Shown: in pieces, positions 16,075 to 25,646 of the stretch | Numbering within the stretch: the stretch's first letter is position 1 | Layout: each line of letters opens with the position of its first letter | NCBI GenBank assembly: GCA_964493505.1 | Contig: CAZBNP010000002.1 | Location: forward strand, 248,001 to 312,000 | Direction: 5' to 3' | Length of the DNA: 64,000 bases | Source of the DNA: Chryseosolibacter sp964493505 | GTDB lineage: Bacteria > Bacteroidota > Bacteroidia > Cytophagales > Cyclobacteriaceae | Translations under genes and position numbers: made by a program | Notes under the pieces: model-generated | Told to the model about the DNA's origin: nothing | Database searches by the model: none | Seen by the model: only the letters and a program-made list of their open reading frames with translations

Positions 16075-17088
16075 ATGATGGACAACACTTTAAGAGAACG
16101 GATTGAAAAAGCGCTCGCCGGACAATGCACTAAAGAAGAGCGCCGCGCTCTTCAGCGGCTCATGGACCAGGGTGCGATGGATAAATTTTTTGAGGCGGAG
16201 ACAAAGCGTTTTCTCCTGGATGAATCACCGGAAGGCATGGCGGGACTGACCCCCGAAAAGCTTTCGTCCATCAAGGCGTATATCAGCGGTCATGAAGATA
16301 AAGTCATCTCCCTGAACAGGCGAAGCCGGACCAGTGTGTGGGTGGCTGCGGCGGCAGTGGTGATAATTGCAATCGCAGCAGGACTTTGGCTTTACAGCGC
16401 GCGTGATCTTCAACATGATTTTCACGCATCGCATGAAAATTCCTTTACGGTCGCCGGCAGAAATTATGTGCAAATTCCCGATGGTAGTACGGCATTGCTG
16501 GACGCGGGAAGCACGCTCACAATATTGCCGAATTTCGGGGCGGGTACGCGCGAGGTCGAGTTAAGAGGAAAAGCTTATTTCGATGTGAGTCATGACCCCT
16601 CCAGGCCCTTCATCGTTCACACGGGGCAAATCGTGACTACGGTGCTAGGCACTGCATTCCATATCGATACCTATTCGAACAAAGATGAGGTAACGATCAC
16701 TGTAACGCGGGGGAAAGTGGCGGTGGGAAATGGAAGCAAAGTGTACGATCAGCTTACCCCGGACCAGCAACTCATCGTCAATACCACTGACTTCAGATTT
16801 GAAAAGAAAGTAGTGAACGCTGAAAAAGTGACGTCATGGAAATCAAAATACCTGATACTCGACAAAGTATCCATGGAAGAGGCTGCAGGATTGATTAGTG
16901 AACGGTTTAATGTGGACGTGTCAATTGAAAATGAGGCCGTAAAGCAGTGCATTATCAGTGTGTGGTTTGTTAATAACGAAAACCTGGAAGCTGTGATGAC
17001 GGTGTTGAGCAAACTGCGGCAAGCCACGTACACGATCGATGAAAAGAAGGTGTTGGTCAAAGGCGGCATCGGATGCCGTGCAGAGTGA
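16075..17088 (+). CDS. FecR-type anti-sigma factor
   Basis: The 337-residue product has a cytoplasmic N-terminal part (about 1-85), one membrane segment (SVWVAAAAVVIIAIAAGLWL), a FecR domain (DGSTALLDAGSTLTILPNF, FDVSHDPSRPFIVHT, VLGTAFHIDTY) and a C-terminal DUF4974 domain (SMEEAAGLISERFNVDVSIE). It transmits the signal from the STN domain of the outer-membrane SusC to the sigma factor. All expected parts are present. The ATG at 16075 is followed immediately by a second Met codon. Confidence 0.93.
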   Translation: MMDNTLRERIEKALAGQCTKEERRALQRLMDQGAMDKFFEAETKRFLLDESPEGMAGLTPEKLSSIKAYISGHEDKVISLNRRSRTSVWVAAAAVVIIAIAAGLWLYSARDLQHDFHASHENSFTVAGRNYVQIPDGSTALLDAGSTLTILPNFGAGTREVELRGKAYFDVSHDPSRPFIVHTGQIVTTVLGTAFHIDTYSNKDEVTITVTRGKVAVGNGSKVYDQLTPDQQLIVNTTDFRFEKKVVNAEKVTSWKSKYLILDKVSMEEAAGLISERFNVDVSIENEAVKQCIISVWFVNNENLEAVMTVLSKLRQATYTIDEKKVLVKGGIGCRAE

Positions 17089-17307
17089 CAACAGAAAATT
17101 TGACTTTTAGAACCAATAAAGCAAAAGCCTATGAAAAAGCGTGTGAAGCCCTGTAACAGCAGCTGACCAACTTTGTTTCTGTCAGCTTGAAATTGAAGCG
17201 GAACATGAAAAATGCCGGCTCGTCGGTGAAGTGAAAAATAATGCAAGAGCCAGGCGACACCGCATCATCCTGGGAATCACAAAATCCTGTGAATCCCGGT
17301 CAAAAAG

Positions 17308-17336
17308 GAACCACCCGGGGTCAAGCCGGATGGTTC
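17308..17336 (+). other. Hairpin in the fecR-susC spacer
   Basis: GAACCACCCGG pairs with CCGGATGGTTC with one offset base, in the 294-base gap between fecR and susC. There is no T-run after it, so it may be an mRNA-processing or pausing structure, not an intrinsic terminator. Nothing else was recognised in the gap. Confidence 0.4.
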
Positions 17337-17382
17337 TGTGTAATAATTAAGCGAGAACTCAATTACTAAACGATTCAAATTT

Positions 17383-20300
17383 ATGAATTTAATCTTTACC
17401 GAACCAGGCGGGTCGGGCGGAAACCATTCGCGGTTTTTGCCAGCGCGCGCTACAATGAAGTGGATTATGAGGATAAGCATTTTCAATATGATCCTCCTCT
17501 TTACGGGCCTCCAGGTACTGCAGGCACATTCCCTCAACGGTCAGGATCTGAAAAACATCCACGTCACCATTGAGATGAACAACGAAAGCCTTGACCGGCT
17601 TTTCAGCAAACTAAAGGAAGCCACGCAGTTTTCGATCGGTTATACTAACAGTGACCTGGAAGGGATTACGGTTACCTTCCCTGCTGTCGAACGCAGCGTG
17701 AAAGAGACGCTTGACCTCGCCTTAAAGGGTCAACCGCTCGATTATAAACTTGTCGGCAGTGTGATCATGATCTTCCGGGAAGGAGACAGCAGCCGGGAAC
17801 CCAACCGCTCCGACCGAAAGGCCGGTCGTTCCGGAATCAAAGAAGCCGTCACTGCTACGACCGGTGAACTGGTCAGCATATCGGGGACGGTTACCGACGC
17901 GTCGACCTTTCAGCCGATGCCAGGGGTCAATGTTTTGGTAAAAGGTACGACGGTGGGAACCAGTACCGACGCCGGTGGAAAATTTGTTATCAACGCCGAA
18001 GAAAGTAATATCCTGGTATTCTCATTCATCGGGTACAAGTCGTTGGAAGTACCGGTGGGATCCCGTACCATCATAGACGTTTCCCTCGACACGGATACAA
18101 AGGTCTTTGACGAGATCGTGGTTGTAGGATATGGAACGATGAAGAAAAGCGACCTGACCGGGTCGGTCGCCAATGTGGATATGGAGAAATTGGCGGAACT
18201 TCCCAATGTCTCCGTTCTTCAATCGCTACAGGGAAGTGTCGCGGGCCTCAATATCGGGCAGGTGGATGCGGCGGGTGAAGATCCGACGATCTCCATTCGT
18301 GGTCAGAGCACGCTTTCGAGTAGTGCCGCCGACAATGCCCCGTTGATTGTCGTCGACGGTATTATCTACAGGGGTAGCATCATTGATCTGAATACCGCCG
18401 ATATCGCTACCGTCGATATCCTGAAAGACGCCAGTTCGGCTGCGATCTATGGTTCCCAGGCTTCAAACGGGGTGGTTATCATTACGACTAAAAGAGGCAG
18501 GCAGCTCGGAAAACCAATTATCGGTTACAGCGGGAGCTATTCGTTCCAGGAACCTGCCCGGCAACTGGTGCCCATGCGCGCGGTTGAATACGAAGAGTTT
18601 TACAACGACCTATGGTGGGACAGAAGCAGGATTGGCCCTGACTACCTGCAGCCTGACCCTGATTTCAGCATCATACCGCACTTCAAAACGTTGGAGATAG
18701 CCGATGGTTACCGGGCCGGCCTCGATTCAGATTGGTGGGGTGGCCTTACTGATAACGGTCATATCAATAGCCATAATGTCAGCATCCGCGGGCAGAATGA
18801 GACCTTCAATTATTTTATCTCGGGAGGGTATACGGATGTGGAAGGCTTTATGGTAAACGATACCTATAAACGTTACAACTACCGGATTAATTTCGACGCC
18901 AGGATCAACGATTGGTTTAAGGTTGGAATAGAATCATTTCTCGCGTCCAGTGATTACTCGGGATATTCAATTCCCGTGGGAGTTGCCTTTACCTATCAGC
19001 CCTGGGCGCCAATCTATGATGAGGATGGTGAGTACACGCAAAACCCTTCGGGCGACATCAACCCGTTCACCCGTCTCCGTACGGACGATTCGGATCGGCG
19101 GATCAACCTTTTCAGCAATATTCACACAGACATCAAGCTGCCTTTCCTCGAAGGATTCAACTATAGGATCAACTATGGTCAAAATTACAGGACTGTCAAC
19201 CAGGATCGCTTTGATCCTCTTGCCGTCAACTTTACCGGCATGGGTTACAAAAATGCGTCGATCAACTACGATTGGACCTTTGACAACATCATCTCATACC
19301 AGCGCGACATCAACAATATCCATAGCATCAACCTGACCCTGCTCTATGGCGTGGAAGAGCGGAATGCGAACTTCACCAACGCCTCAGCGCGGAATTTTGT
19401 TGTTGACGACCTGGGTTACAACAGGCTGGAAGCCGGTGACCCGGCACAGAACGGTGTGGATACTGGGAAAGGGAAGGAAAACAGCCTGTACTCCATGGCG
19501 AGGTTGTTTTATGGATTCAATAGCAGATACCTGATTACGGGGACAGTCCGCCGGGATGGCTTTTCAGGTTTCGGCGCGAATAAGAAATTTGGTGTATTCC
19601 CTTCGGTCGCCCTCGGATGGGTTGCCAGTGAGGAATCTTTCCTGCAGGGGATCAGTCGACTGGATTATCTCAAGGTACGCGCGTCCTATGGTACTACCGG
19701 CCGGCGGGGAAGCGAGCGCTACGCTACACAGGCAGTCGTAAACGCTGCCCCCAGTGTCGTATTTGGGGATGGCGGCACCGCCACGATCGGTCAGCACATC
19801 GCGAGTTTGTCGAATAACGATCTGGCATGGGAAACTACTACCGGTCTGAACCTCGGACTAGATTTTGAAGTATTGAATTCGAGGATTACGGGCACGGTCG
19901 AATATTATAAGAATAACACCAAAGACATTCTGTATAATATCAATCTGCCAACGATGACGGGCTTTACCAGTATCAAGACCAACATCGGGAAAGTAAAAAA
20001 CCACGGTTTGGAATTCACACTTGCTGGAAAGGTTGTTGACAATTCAACACTGAAGTGGGATGCATCGGTTGTCTATTCCCGGTACCGCAATGAGATCGTC
20101 TCCATACTGGGACCGACCAACGATAACGACGGCGACGGTAAGGAAGATGATCTCGTGTCGAACTGGCTGTTCATCGGCGAGCCTCAAAGTGTCCTCTACA
20201 ATTACGAGATCATCGGAATGTGGCAGCTGGCTGACGATGAGGCTGACCTTATTCCGGCCGGCTTTTATCCGGGAACACCCAAGATCGCCGATCTGAATGA

Positions 20301-20838
20301 TGATGGTGTATACTCGGCATCCGGCGACCGGAAAATCCTTGGTTACGGAGACCCCGCCTACCAGTTTGGTATCGCCAACACCTTGCGATACAAGAATTTC
20401 AGTCTGTACATATTTGTCAATTCCATTCAGGGAGGAAAGAACCATTACATGGGCGATGATAGTCCCCATGCAGAAGTACTTTGGTATAAGAGAGATCAGT
20501 TGTTATACAGCAACGTTCCCTCGGGTGCGTGGGATTACTGGATGCCGGAGAACCCCAACGCCAGGTACCGTCGACTCGACCAGGATTCCAATTACCCGGC
20601 ACGTGTTTACGGGCAACGAAGCTTCGTCAGACTTCAGGATGTCTCGCTCTCCTATACATTCCCGTCAGCATTCCTGGATAAGCTGAGCTTGCGCAACCTG
20701 AAAGTCTTCGTCAGTGGCAAAAACCTGGCGACGATTACCGACTGGCAGGGGTGGGATCCCGAAGCAGGCACCGGCTTTGATGCAGACGCGCTTCCGGTGA
20801 TGCGAAACTATAGTGTGGGACTGAATCTGGAATTCTAA
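17383..20838 (+). CDS. SusC/RagA-type TonB-dependent transporter with STN signalling domain
   Basis: The 1151-residue outer-membrane transporter imports oligosaccharides with the SusD partner. Order: signal sequence (MRISIFNMILLFTGLQVLQ), STN domain (about 55-115, VTIEMNNESLDRLFSKLKEA), carboxypeptidase-regulatory-like domain (about 165-240, MPGVNVLVKGTTVGTSTDAG), plug (VVVGYGTMKKSDLTGSVANV, IVVDGIIYRG, LKDASSAAIYGSQASNGVV) and barrel, ending in a terminal aromatic (LNLEF). A second in-frame ATG at 17455 could be the real start. The STN domain links it to the upstream FecR. Confidence 0.95.
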   Translation: MNLIFTEPGGSGGNHSRFLPARATMKWIMRISIFNMILLFTGLQVLQAHSLNGQDLKNIHVTIEMNNESLDRLFSKLKEATQFSIGYTNSDLEGITVTFPAVERSVKETLDLALKGQPLDYKLVGSVIMIFREGDSSREPNRSDRKAGRSGIKEAVTATTGELVSISGTVTDASTFQPMPGVNVLVKGTTVGTSTDAGGKFVINAEESNILVFSFIGYKSLEVPVGSRTIIDVSLDTDTKVFDEIVVVGYGTMKKSDLTGSVANVDMEKLAELPNVSVLQSLQGSVAGLNIGQVDAAGEDPTISIRGQSTLSSSAADNAPLIVVDGIIYRGSIIDLNTADIATVDILKDASSAAIYGSQASNGVVIITTKRGRQLGKPIIGYSGSYSFQEPARQLVPMRAVEYEEFYNDLWWDRSRIGPDYLQPDPDFSIIPHFKTLEIADGYRAGLDSDWWGGLTDNGHINSHNVSIRGQNETFNYFISGGYTDVEGFMVNDTYKRYNYRINFDARINDWFKVGIESFLASSDYSGYSIPVGVAFTYQPWAPIYDEDGEYTQNPSGDINPFTRLRTDDSDRRINLFSNIHTDIKLPFLEGFNYRINYGQNYRTVNQDRFDPLAVNFTGMGYKNASINYDWTFDNIISYQRDINNIHSINLTLLYGVEERNANFTNASARNFVVDDLGYNRLEAGDPAQNGVDTGKGKENSLYSMARLFYGFNSRYLITGTVRRDGFSGFGANKKFGVFPSVALGWVASEESFLQGISRLDYLKVRASYGTTGRRGSERYATQAVVNAAPSVVFGDGGTATIGQHIASLSNNDLAWETTTGLNLGLDFEVLNSRITGTVEYYKNNTKDILYNINLPTMTGFTSIKTNIGKVKNHGLEFTLAGKVVDNSTLKWDASVVYSRYRNEIVSILGPTNDNDGDGKEDDLVSNWLFIGEPQSVLYNYEIIGMWQLADDEADLIPAGFYPGTPKIADLNDDGVYSASGDRKILGYGDPAYQFGIANTLRYKNFSLYIFVNSIQGGKNHYMGDDSPHAEVLWYKRDQLLYSNVPSGAWDYWMPENPNARYRRLDQDSNYPARVYGQRSFVRLQDVSLSYTFPSAFLDKLSLRNLKVFVSGKNLATITDWQGWDPEAGTGFDADALPVMRNYSVGLNLEF

Positions 20839-20849
20839 AATCTAATCCA

Positions 20850-22526
20850 ATGAGACAATACAAATATATACTTGCGATTGTATTCTCCTGTGCGGTACTA
20901 TCGTGTAACGAAGAAGAATGGTTGAAGGAAACAGTCTATGATTTCTATTCCGTAAGCAACTCTTATACCACCCCGGCACAGTTTAATTCGGCGGTAGCCT
21001 ATCTCTATCAACAGGTTCGTGTGACTATGATCGAATCCGCTCACACAGGATACGTGATCTATTTCTATACAACGGATATCGCTTACGATACCAACAATCC
21101 TACGCATGAACTGAACTCCTACAAAGACGCGGTGATCCCGCAGAACGCCAGGATCAAGACTTTTTGGGATAACTATTATAAAGTTATCGCTTCCGCGAAT
21201 GCGATCATCGGAAGGATTGATGATCCAGCCATCACCTTTAATTCGGAAGCTCAGCGTCGCAGCCTGAAAGCCGAGGCGCTCTTCTTCAGAGCGTTTATCA
21301 ACAGATGCCTTGCTATCCAGTTCGGAGACGTACCGTTGGTGCTGGCCGAGATTGACAGGCCTAAGCGGGATTTTGTGAGGGCAAGCCGCGAGGAGGTCTG
21401 GCAGCAATGTATTCAGGATTTGATCTACGCAGCGGAAAATCTTCCCGATGTCTCCGAACTGAAGGAAGACGGAAGGCTGACCAAGGGTGCGGCCAATCAT
21501 CTGCTGGCGGAACTTTACCTGATTACCCATGAATGGGATAAGGCTATCGCCGCGGCCAGTGCTGTGATCGACAATTCCGCTTACACCCTGATGACCTCGC
21601 GTTTTGGTAGGTGGAAGGATAAAGAAGGTGACGTATATGGAGACCTGTTCAGGCGAAACAATCAGAACCGCTCGAATGGCAACACGGAGTCTATCTGGGT
21701 AAGCCAGTATGAGTACAGCGTGTCAGGCGGCGGCGGGCTCAACCTGCTGACCCGGTTCCTCGTTCCTGTTTATTGGTCACTCACGGGTGACTCCGATAAC
21801 AAAAGTTTGTTTGTCGGATCGACGGTTCAGAACGGCGGCCGCGGCATTGGGTGGATGGCCGCATCTGACTATATGCTGAATGAGGTATGGGAATCCGATC
21901 CCGACGATATGCGGAACTCCGAATACAATATTATCCGTGACCTCGTGGCGGACAATCCGGAGTCGGCGTATTACGGGCAGAAGATAGTAGAGAGCGGAGC
22001 GATCAATAATTTTCCTATGCCTTACCTGGGAGCATGGACGGCCATCTTCGCAAAATCGACGCCGATCAATGATTTTCCGGTTGAAGTGATCGCCGACCCC
22101 GAAACCGGTGTCACCACAAGCGGAGGTAACGGTACGTTCACCGATACGTATATGATGAGGCTCGCTGAAACTTACCTGTTAAGGGCAGAAGCCTATCTCG
22201 GGAAAGGCGACAAAGACAATGCCGCCGCCGATATCAACACGGTCAGGGCCCGGGCTAATGCAACGCCCGTCTCGTCCGCAGACGTCGACATAGATTTTAT
22301 CCTCGACGAACGCGCGCGTGAACTTCACTTCGAAGAATTCAGATTGCTGACGCTGATGAGGCTTGGTAAGCTGGTGGAAAGAGTCAGGCTGCACAACCCC
22401 ATGGCGAATTTCAAATACAACACCTCCGAAACCATCTTTGATTATCACAGCGTGTGGCCTATTCCTGAATCTGCCATCGAAACCAACGCGGAAGCCGTGT
22501 TGACGCAGAACCCGGGATACCACTGA
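20850..22526 (+). CDS. SusD/RagB-type nutrient-binding lipoprotein
   Basis: Cell-surface lipoprotein that forms the lid of the SusC transporter. The 558-residue product has a lipoprotein signal (LAIVFSCAVLSCNEEE, lipid Cys19), the SusD-like N-terminal region (RIKTFWDNYYKVIASANAII, LKAEALFFRAFINRCLAIQF) and the C-terminal RagB region (MMRLAETYLLRAEAYLGKGD, DERARELHFEEFRLLTLMRL). It starts 11 bases after susC and is followed by a strong hairpin, so the pair may be transcribed more strongly than the hydrolases behind it. Confidence 0.96.
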   Translation: MRQYKYILAIVFSCAVLSCNEEEWLKETVYDFYSVSNSYTTPAQFNSAVAYLYQQVRVTMIESAHTGYVIYFYTTDIAYDTNNPTHELNSYKDAVIPQNARIKTFWDNYYKVIASANAIIGRIDDPAITFNSEAQRRSLKAEALFFRAFINRCLAIQFGDVPLVLAEIDRPKRDFVRASREEVWQQCIQDLIYAAENLPDVSELKEDGRLTKGAANHLLAELYLITHEWDKAIAAASAVIDNSAYTLMTSRFGRWKDKEGDVYGDLFRRNNQNRSNGNTESIWVSQYEYSVSGGGGLNLLTRFLVPVYWSLTGDSDNKSLFVGSTVQNGGRGIGWMAASDYMLNEVWESDPDDMRNSEYNIIRDLVADNPESAYYGQKIVESGAINNFPMPYLGAWTAIFAKSTPINDFPVEVIADPETGVTTSGGNGTFTDTYMMRLAETYLLRAEAYLGKGDKDNAAADINTVRARANATPVSSADVDIDFILDERARELHFEEFRLLTLMRLGKLVERVRLHNPMANFKYNTSETIFDYHSVWPIPESAIETNAEAVLTQNPGYH

Positions 22527-22549
22527 TATCATTTCAGGAATTCTGATAG

Positions 22550-22597
22550 GTTATACCCGCGGCCACCCATGCTAAATGGACCGCGGGTTTTATAACC
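22550..22597 (+). terminator. Strong hairpin after susD
   Basis: GGTTAT then ACCCGCGG pair with CCGCGGGT and ATAACC around a loop of about 16 bases. A short T-run (GGGTTTTAT) follows the inner stem. This could end or attenuate transcription between susCD and the enzyme genes. Confidence 0.6.
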
Positions 22598-22676
22598 ATA
22601 AATGTGCGGGCTACCCGACAACGGGGCGCTACCGATTGGCCATACCCATTTTCGATGACTTTGAACTTCTCTAAAA

Positions 22677-24101
22677 ATGATCTCTAACTTCACCAGAATA
22701 GTAGCGCCGTTTCTTCTTTCGATGGTATTCTTCCAACCTTTGTTTTGCCAGGACCCCGGTCGCTACCGGGCGGAAGGCTTCCAGGAAAAAGAAGCGCAGA
22801 ACATTCTCCGTTCACCGGCACCTGAAGGAATAACATTCCCGTCGGATCATCCGGAAGCACAATGGTTTCCTGATGCAGGACTGGGATTGCTGATATGTTG
22901 GGGAATATACAGTGTGGATGGGATAGACCCCTCCTGGGCCATGATAAAGAACTGCTCATGGCATGTTCCCGTTGACAAATACAAGTTTTACCAGAATAAA
23001 GACCGTACGAACTACTACGACCTCGCGAAAAGATTTAATCCACTTTATAACGATGCAGATAGATGGATCGTCGCCGCAAAAGCCGCCGGTTTTACGTACG
23101 CTGTACTGACCACCAAGCACCATGATGGCTATGCGCTCTGGCCAACAAGGTACGGTGACTGGAATACTGGTGTTTACATGGGAGGCCGGGATCTTCTCAG
23201 CGACTACGTCGACGCCTGCCGCCGCCATGGACTAAAGGTGGGCTTTTACTTTTCGCCGCGCGACTGGAGCTATCCCGGGTTTCCCGCACCGGTCGGGTTT
23301 TACGATGTTGATCCCCAGGTAGTCAGGGAAAAGATCTACATAAAAGACCGGGAAGAAAACCGGAAGAGATTTGAGGAGTTCTACGCCTATACTATCGGGC
23401 AGCTTCGCGAGTTGCTCACGCGGTATGGTAAAATTGATCTGCTTTGGTTCGACGGCGTCGACTGGATTGGTGTTGACGATCCGCACGCTGAACAAACCCT
23501 CACCTGGATCCGCGAACTGCAACCCGGTATTGTTATCAATCCACGCTGGGATGGGATAGGCGATTTTGAAACGACGGAAGGCAGACCCAGCGAGTTGCCT
23601 GGAAATTACTATCCAGGACAATGGTGGGAGGCTTGTAATATTTGGGCTCAAGGTTCCTGGGGGTATACTAAACACGAAAAATTTAAGCCGCTCTCCTGGC
23701 TTTTTGAAAACCTGGTGTATTCCCGTCAGTTTGGTGGCAACTTCTTAGGCAGCGTCGGTCCCCGCCCCGATGGACGGATGCCTCAGCAATACTATGTTGA
23801 GTGTAAACGCCTGGAAGATTGGATGAGCCATAGCAAAGCTTCCCTGATCGGAGCGGGGCCGACACCAGGTGTCGAAAAAAGTAACGTCCCGATCACCACG
23901 GGAAAAAATGTATGGTACCTGCACCTTTTACCGGATTTCAGAGAAACGGTAAAGCTAAATGTCAGTACGGTACCAAAAAAAGTTTATAGCATGCGCACCG
24001 GTGAGAATCTGGCCTGGCGCCGGGAAGTTAATAACTGGAGTATTCATTTCCCTGAAAACGAGCGGACGAAAACAGACGATGTTATCGTCGTGCAGTGGTA
24101 A
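22677..24101 (+). CDS. GH29-type alpha-L-fucosidase-like protein (active-site His replaced by Cys)
   Basis: The 474-residue secreted protein (signal FLLSMVFFQPLFCQ) has a GH29-like TIM barrel and a small C-terminal beta domain. Family motifs: WAMIKNCSWHVP, LTTKHHDGYALWPT, YFSPRDWSYPGFP and LLWFDGVDW, where Asp is the usual nucleophile. The position normally written FxHWG in GH29 reads LLICWGIYS (TGT codon), so a His that contacts fucose in characterised enzymes is a Cys. The next gene is a close paralogue that keeps the His. The substitution may have changed or abolished activity. The natural substrate need not be a fucoside. Confidence 0.85.
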   Translation: MISNFTRIVAPFLLSMVFFQPLFCQDPGRYRAEGFQEKEAQNILRSPAPEGITFPSDHPEAQWFPDAGLGLLICWGIYSVDGIDPSWAMIKNCSWHVPVDKYKFYQNKDRTNYYDLAKRFNPLYNDADRWIVAAKAAGFTYAVLTTKHHDGYALWPTRYGDWNTGVYMGGRDLLSDYVDACRRHGLKVGFYFSPRDWSYPGFPAPVGFYDVDPQVVREKIYIKDREENRKRFEEFYAYTIGQLRELLTRYGKIDLLWFDGVDWIGVDDPHAEQTLTWIRELQPGIVINPRWDGIGDFETTEGRPSELPGNYYPGQWWEACNIWAQGSWGYTKHEKFKPLSWLFENLVYSRQFGGNFLGSVGPRPDGRMPQQYYVECKRLEDWMSHSKASLIGAGPTPGVEKSNVPITTGKNVWYLHLLPDFRETVKLNVSTVPKKVYSMRTGENLAWRREVNNWSIHFPENERTKTDDVIVVQW

Positions 24102-24192
24102 TGTATTGTCCTGTTAAATACCAAAAAGGAAATAACGCTGACGATACCATCCGTCAAAAAAATGATTGAAGTTAAAGTTAAAATCGACGTCA

Positions 24193-25620
24193 ATGAGAAC
24201 TATAGATTGTACCAGGAAAGCAACAGCTGTTTTCGCACTTTTCATATTTTGTCATCCGGTATTCTGCCAGGACCTCGGGCCGTACGAGGTAGAAGATTTC
24301 CAGAAGACGGAAGCCCAGACACTCCTTCATTCCCCGGTTCCTGAAGGGATTTCATTTCCCTCGCATCACCCGGAAGCACAATGGTTTCCGGAAGCGGGCC
24401 TGGGGTTGTTTATGCACTGGGGTATTTACAGCGTCGATGGGATCGATCCCTCCTGGGCCATGATCAAAAATTGCTCGTGGCACGTGCCCCGCGACAAGTA
24501 CAGCTATTACCAGGAGCCCGGCCGCCACCGCTACTACAAGCTGGCCGAAAAGTTCAACCCCCTCTACTATAACCCGGACAAATGGATCGCCGCTGCGAAA
24601 GAGGCCGGCTTCACGTATGCCGTGCTGACCACCAAGCACCATGATGGCTATGCGCTCTGGCCGACAAAGTACGGCGACATGAATACCGGTGTTTACCAGG
24701 GAGGGCGCGACCTGCTAAGGGATTATGTGGACGCCTGCCGCCGCCATGGATTGAAAGTCGGATTTTATTTTTCACCGCGCGACTGGAGCTATCCCGGCTT
24801 CCCCGCCCCGGTCGGCTTTTACGATGTCGAACCCGAGGAAGTCAGGGAAAAAATCTATATACAGGACAAGGAAAAAAACCGGATGCGGTTCGAAGAATTC
24901 TATGCTTATACGATCGGACAACTTCGTGAGCTTCTCACGCGGTACGGCAAGATCGATCTGCTTTGGTTCGACGGTGTTGACTGGAAAGGAGTCGACGATA
25001 CGAATGCGGAACAAACGATCGCCTGGATCCGCGAGCTGCAGCCCGGGATCGTCATCAATCCGCGCTGGGATGGCGTAGGCGATTATAAAACGACGGAAGG
25101 CAGACCGGGCACACTGCCGGAGGATTATTATCCCGGACAATGGTGGGAGGCCTGCAATATCTGGTCGAAGGGATCCTGGGGTTACGATAAGACCGAAAGA
25201 TTCAAGCCACTCTCCTGGGTTTTTGAAAACCTGGTTTATTCCCGCCAATTTGGTGGCAACTTCTTGTGCAACATCGGCCCCCGTCCCGATGGCCGGATGG
25301 CAGAGCAGTTTTATGCTGAATGCAAACACCTCGAAGAATGGATGAGCCACAGCAAGGCCTCGCTCATAGGGGCAGGCCCAACGCCGGGCATAGAGAAAAG
25401 CAACGTTCCCATCACCACAGGGAAAGACACCTGGTACCTACATCTCTTGCCGGGTTTTAAAGAAACTGTCATGTTGAATGTCAGCACGGCGCCTAAGAGA
25501 GTTTATAGCATGCGCACAGGAGAGAATCTGTCTTTCAAACGGGAACGCGATCAGTGGCGCATTCACGTCCCCGAAAATCAAAGGACCAAGACAGATGATG
25601 TCGTGGTCGTGGTATGGTAA
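24193..25620 (+). CDS. GH29-type alpha-L-fucosidase-like protein (tandem paralogue, active site intact)
   Basis: The 475-residue paralogue of the preceding gene is colinear along its whole length. It keeps LFMHWGIYSVDG, LTTKHHDGYALWPT, YFSPRDWSYPGFP and LLWFDGVDW. The start is at the ATG at 24193 (MRTIDCTRKATAVFALFIFC, then HPVFCQ), which begins the signal peptide. An upstream TTG-opened extension (24166) is unlikely. The G+C content at third positions is higher than in the first copy, so the duplication is not recent. It probably removes a terminal sugar from oligosaccharides in the periplasm or at the surface. Confidence 0.9.
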   Translation: MRTIDCTRKATAVFALFIFCHPVFCQDLGPYEVEDFQKTEAQTLLHSPVPEGISFPSHHPEAQWFPEAGLGLFMHWGIYSVDGIDPSWAMIKNCSWHVPRDKYSYYQEPGRHRYYKLAEKFNPLYYNPDKWIAAAKEAGFTYAVLTTKHHDGYALWPTKYGDMNTGVYQGGRDLLRDYVDACRRHGLKVGFYFSPRDWSYPGFPAPVGFYDVEPEEVREKIYIQDKEKNRMRFEEFYAYTIGQLRELLTRYGKIDLLWFDGVDWKGVDDTNAEQTIAWIRELQPGIVINPRWDGVGDYKTTEGRPGTLPEDYYPGQWWEACNIWSKGSWGYDKTERFKPLSWVFENLVYSRQFGGNFLCNIGPRPDGRMAEQFYAECKHLEEWMSHSKASLIGAGPTPGIEKSNVPITTGKDTWYLHLLPGFKETVMLNVSTAPKRVYSMRTGENLSFKRERDQWRIHVPENQRTKTDDVVVVVW

Positions 25621-25646
25621 AAAGCTTTTATATATAATAACACGGA

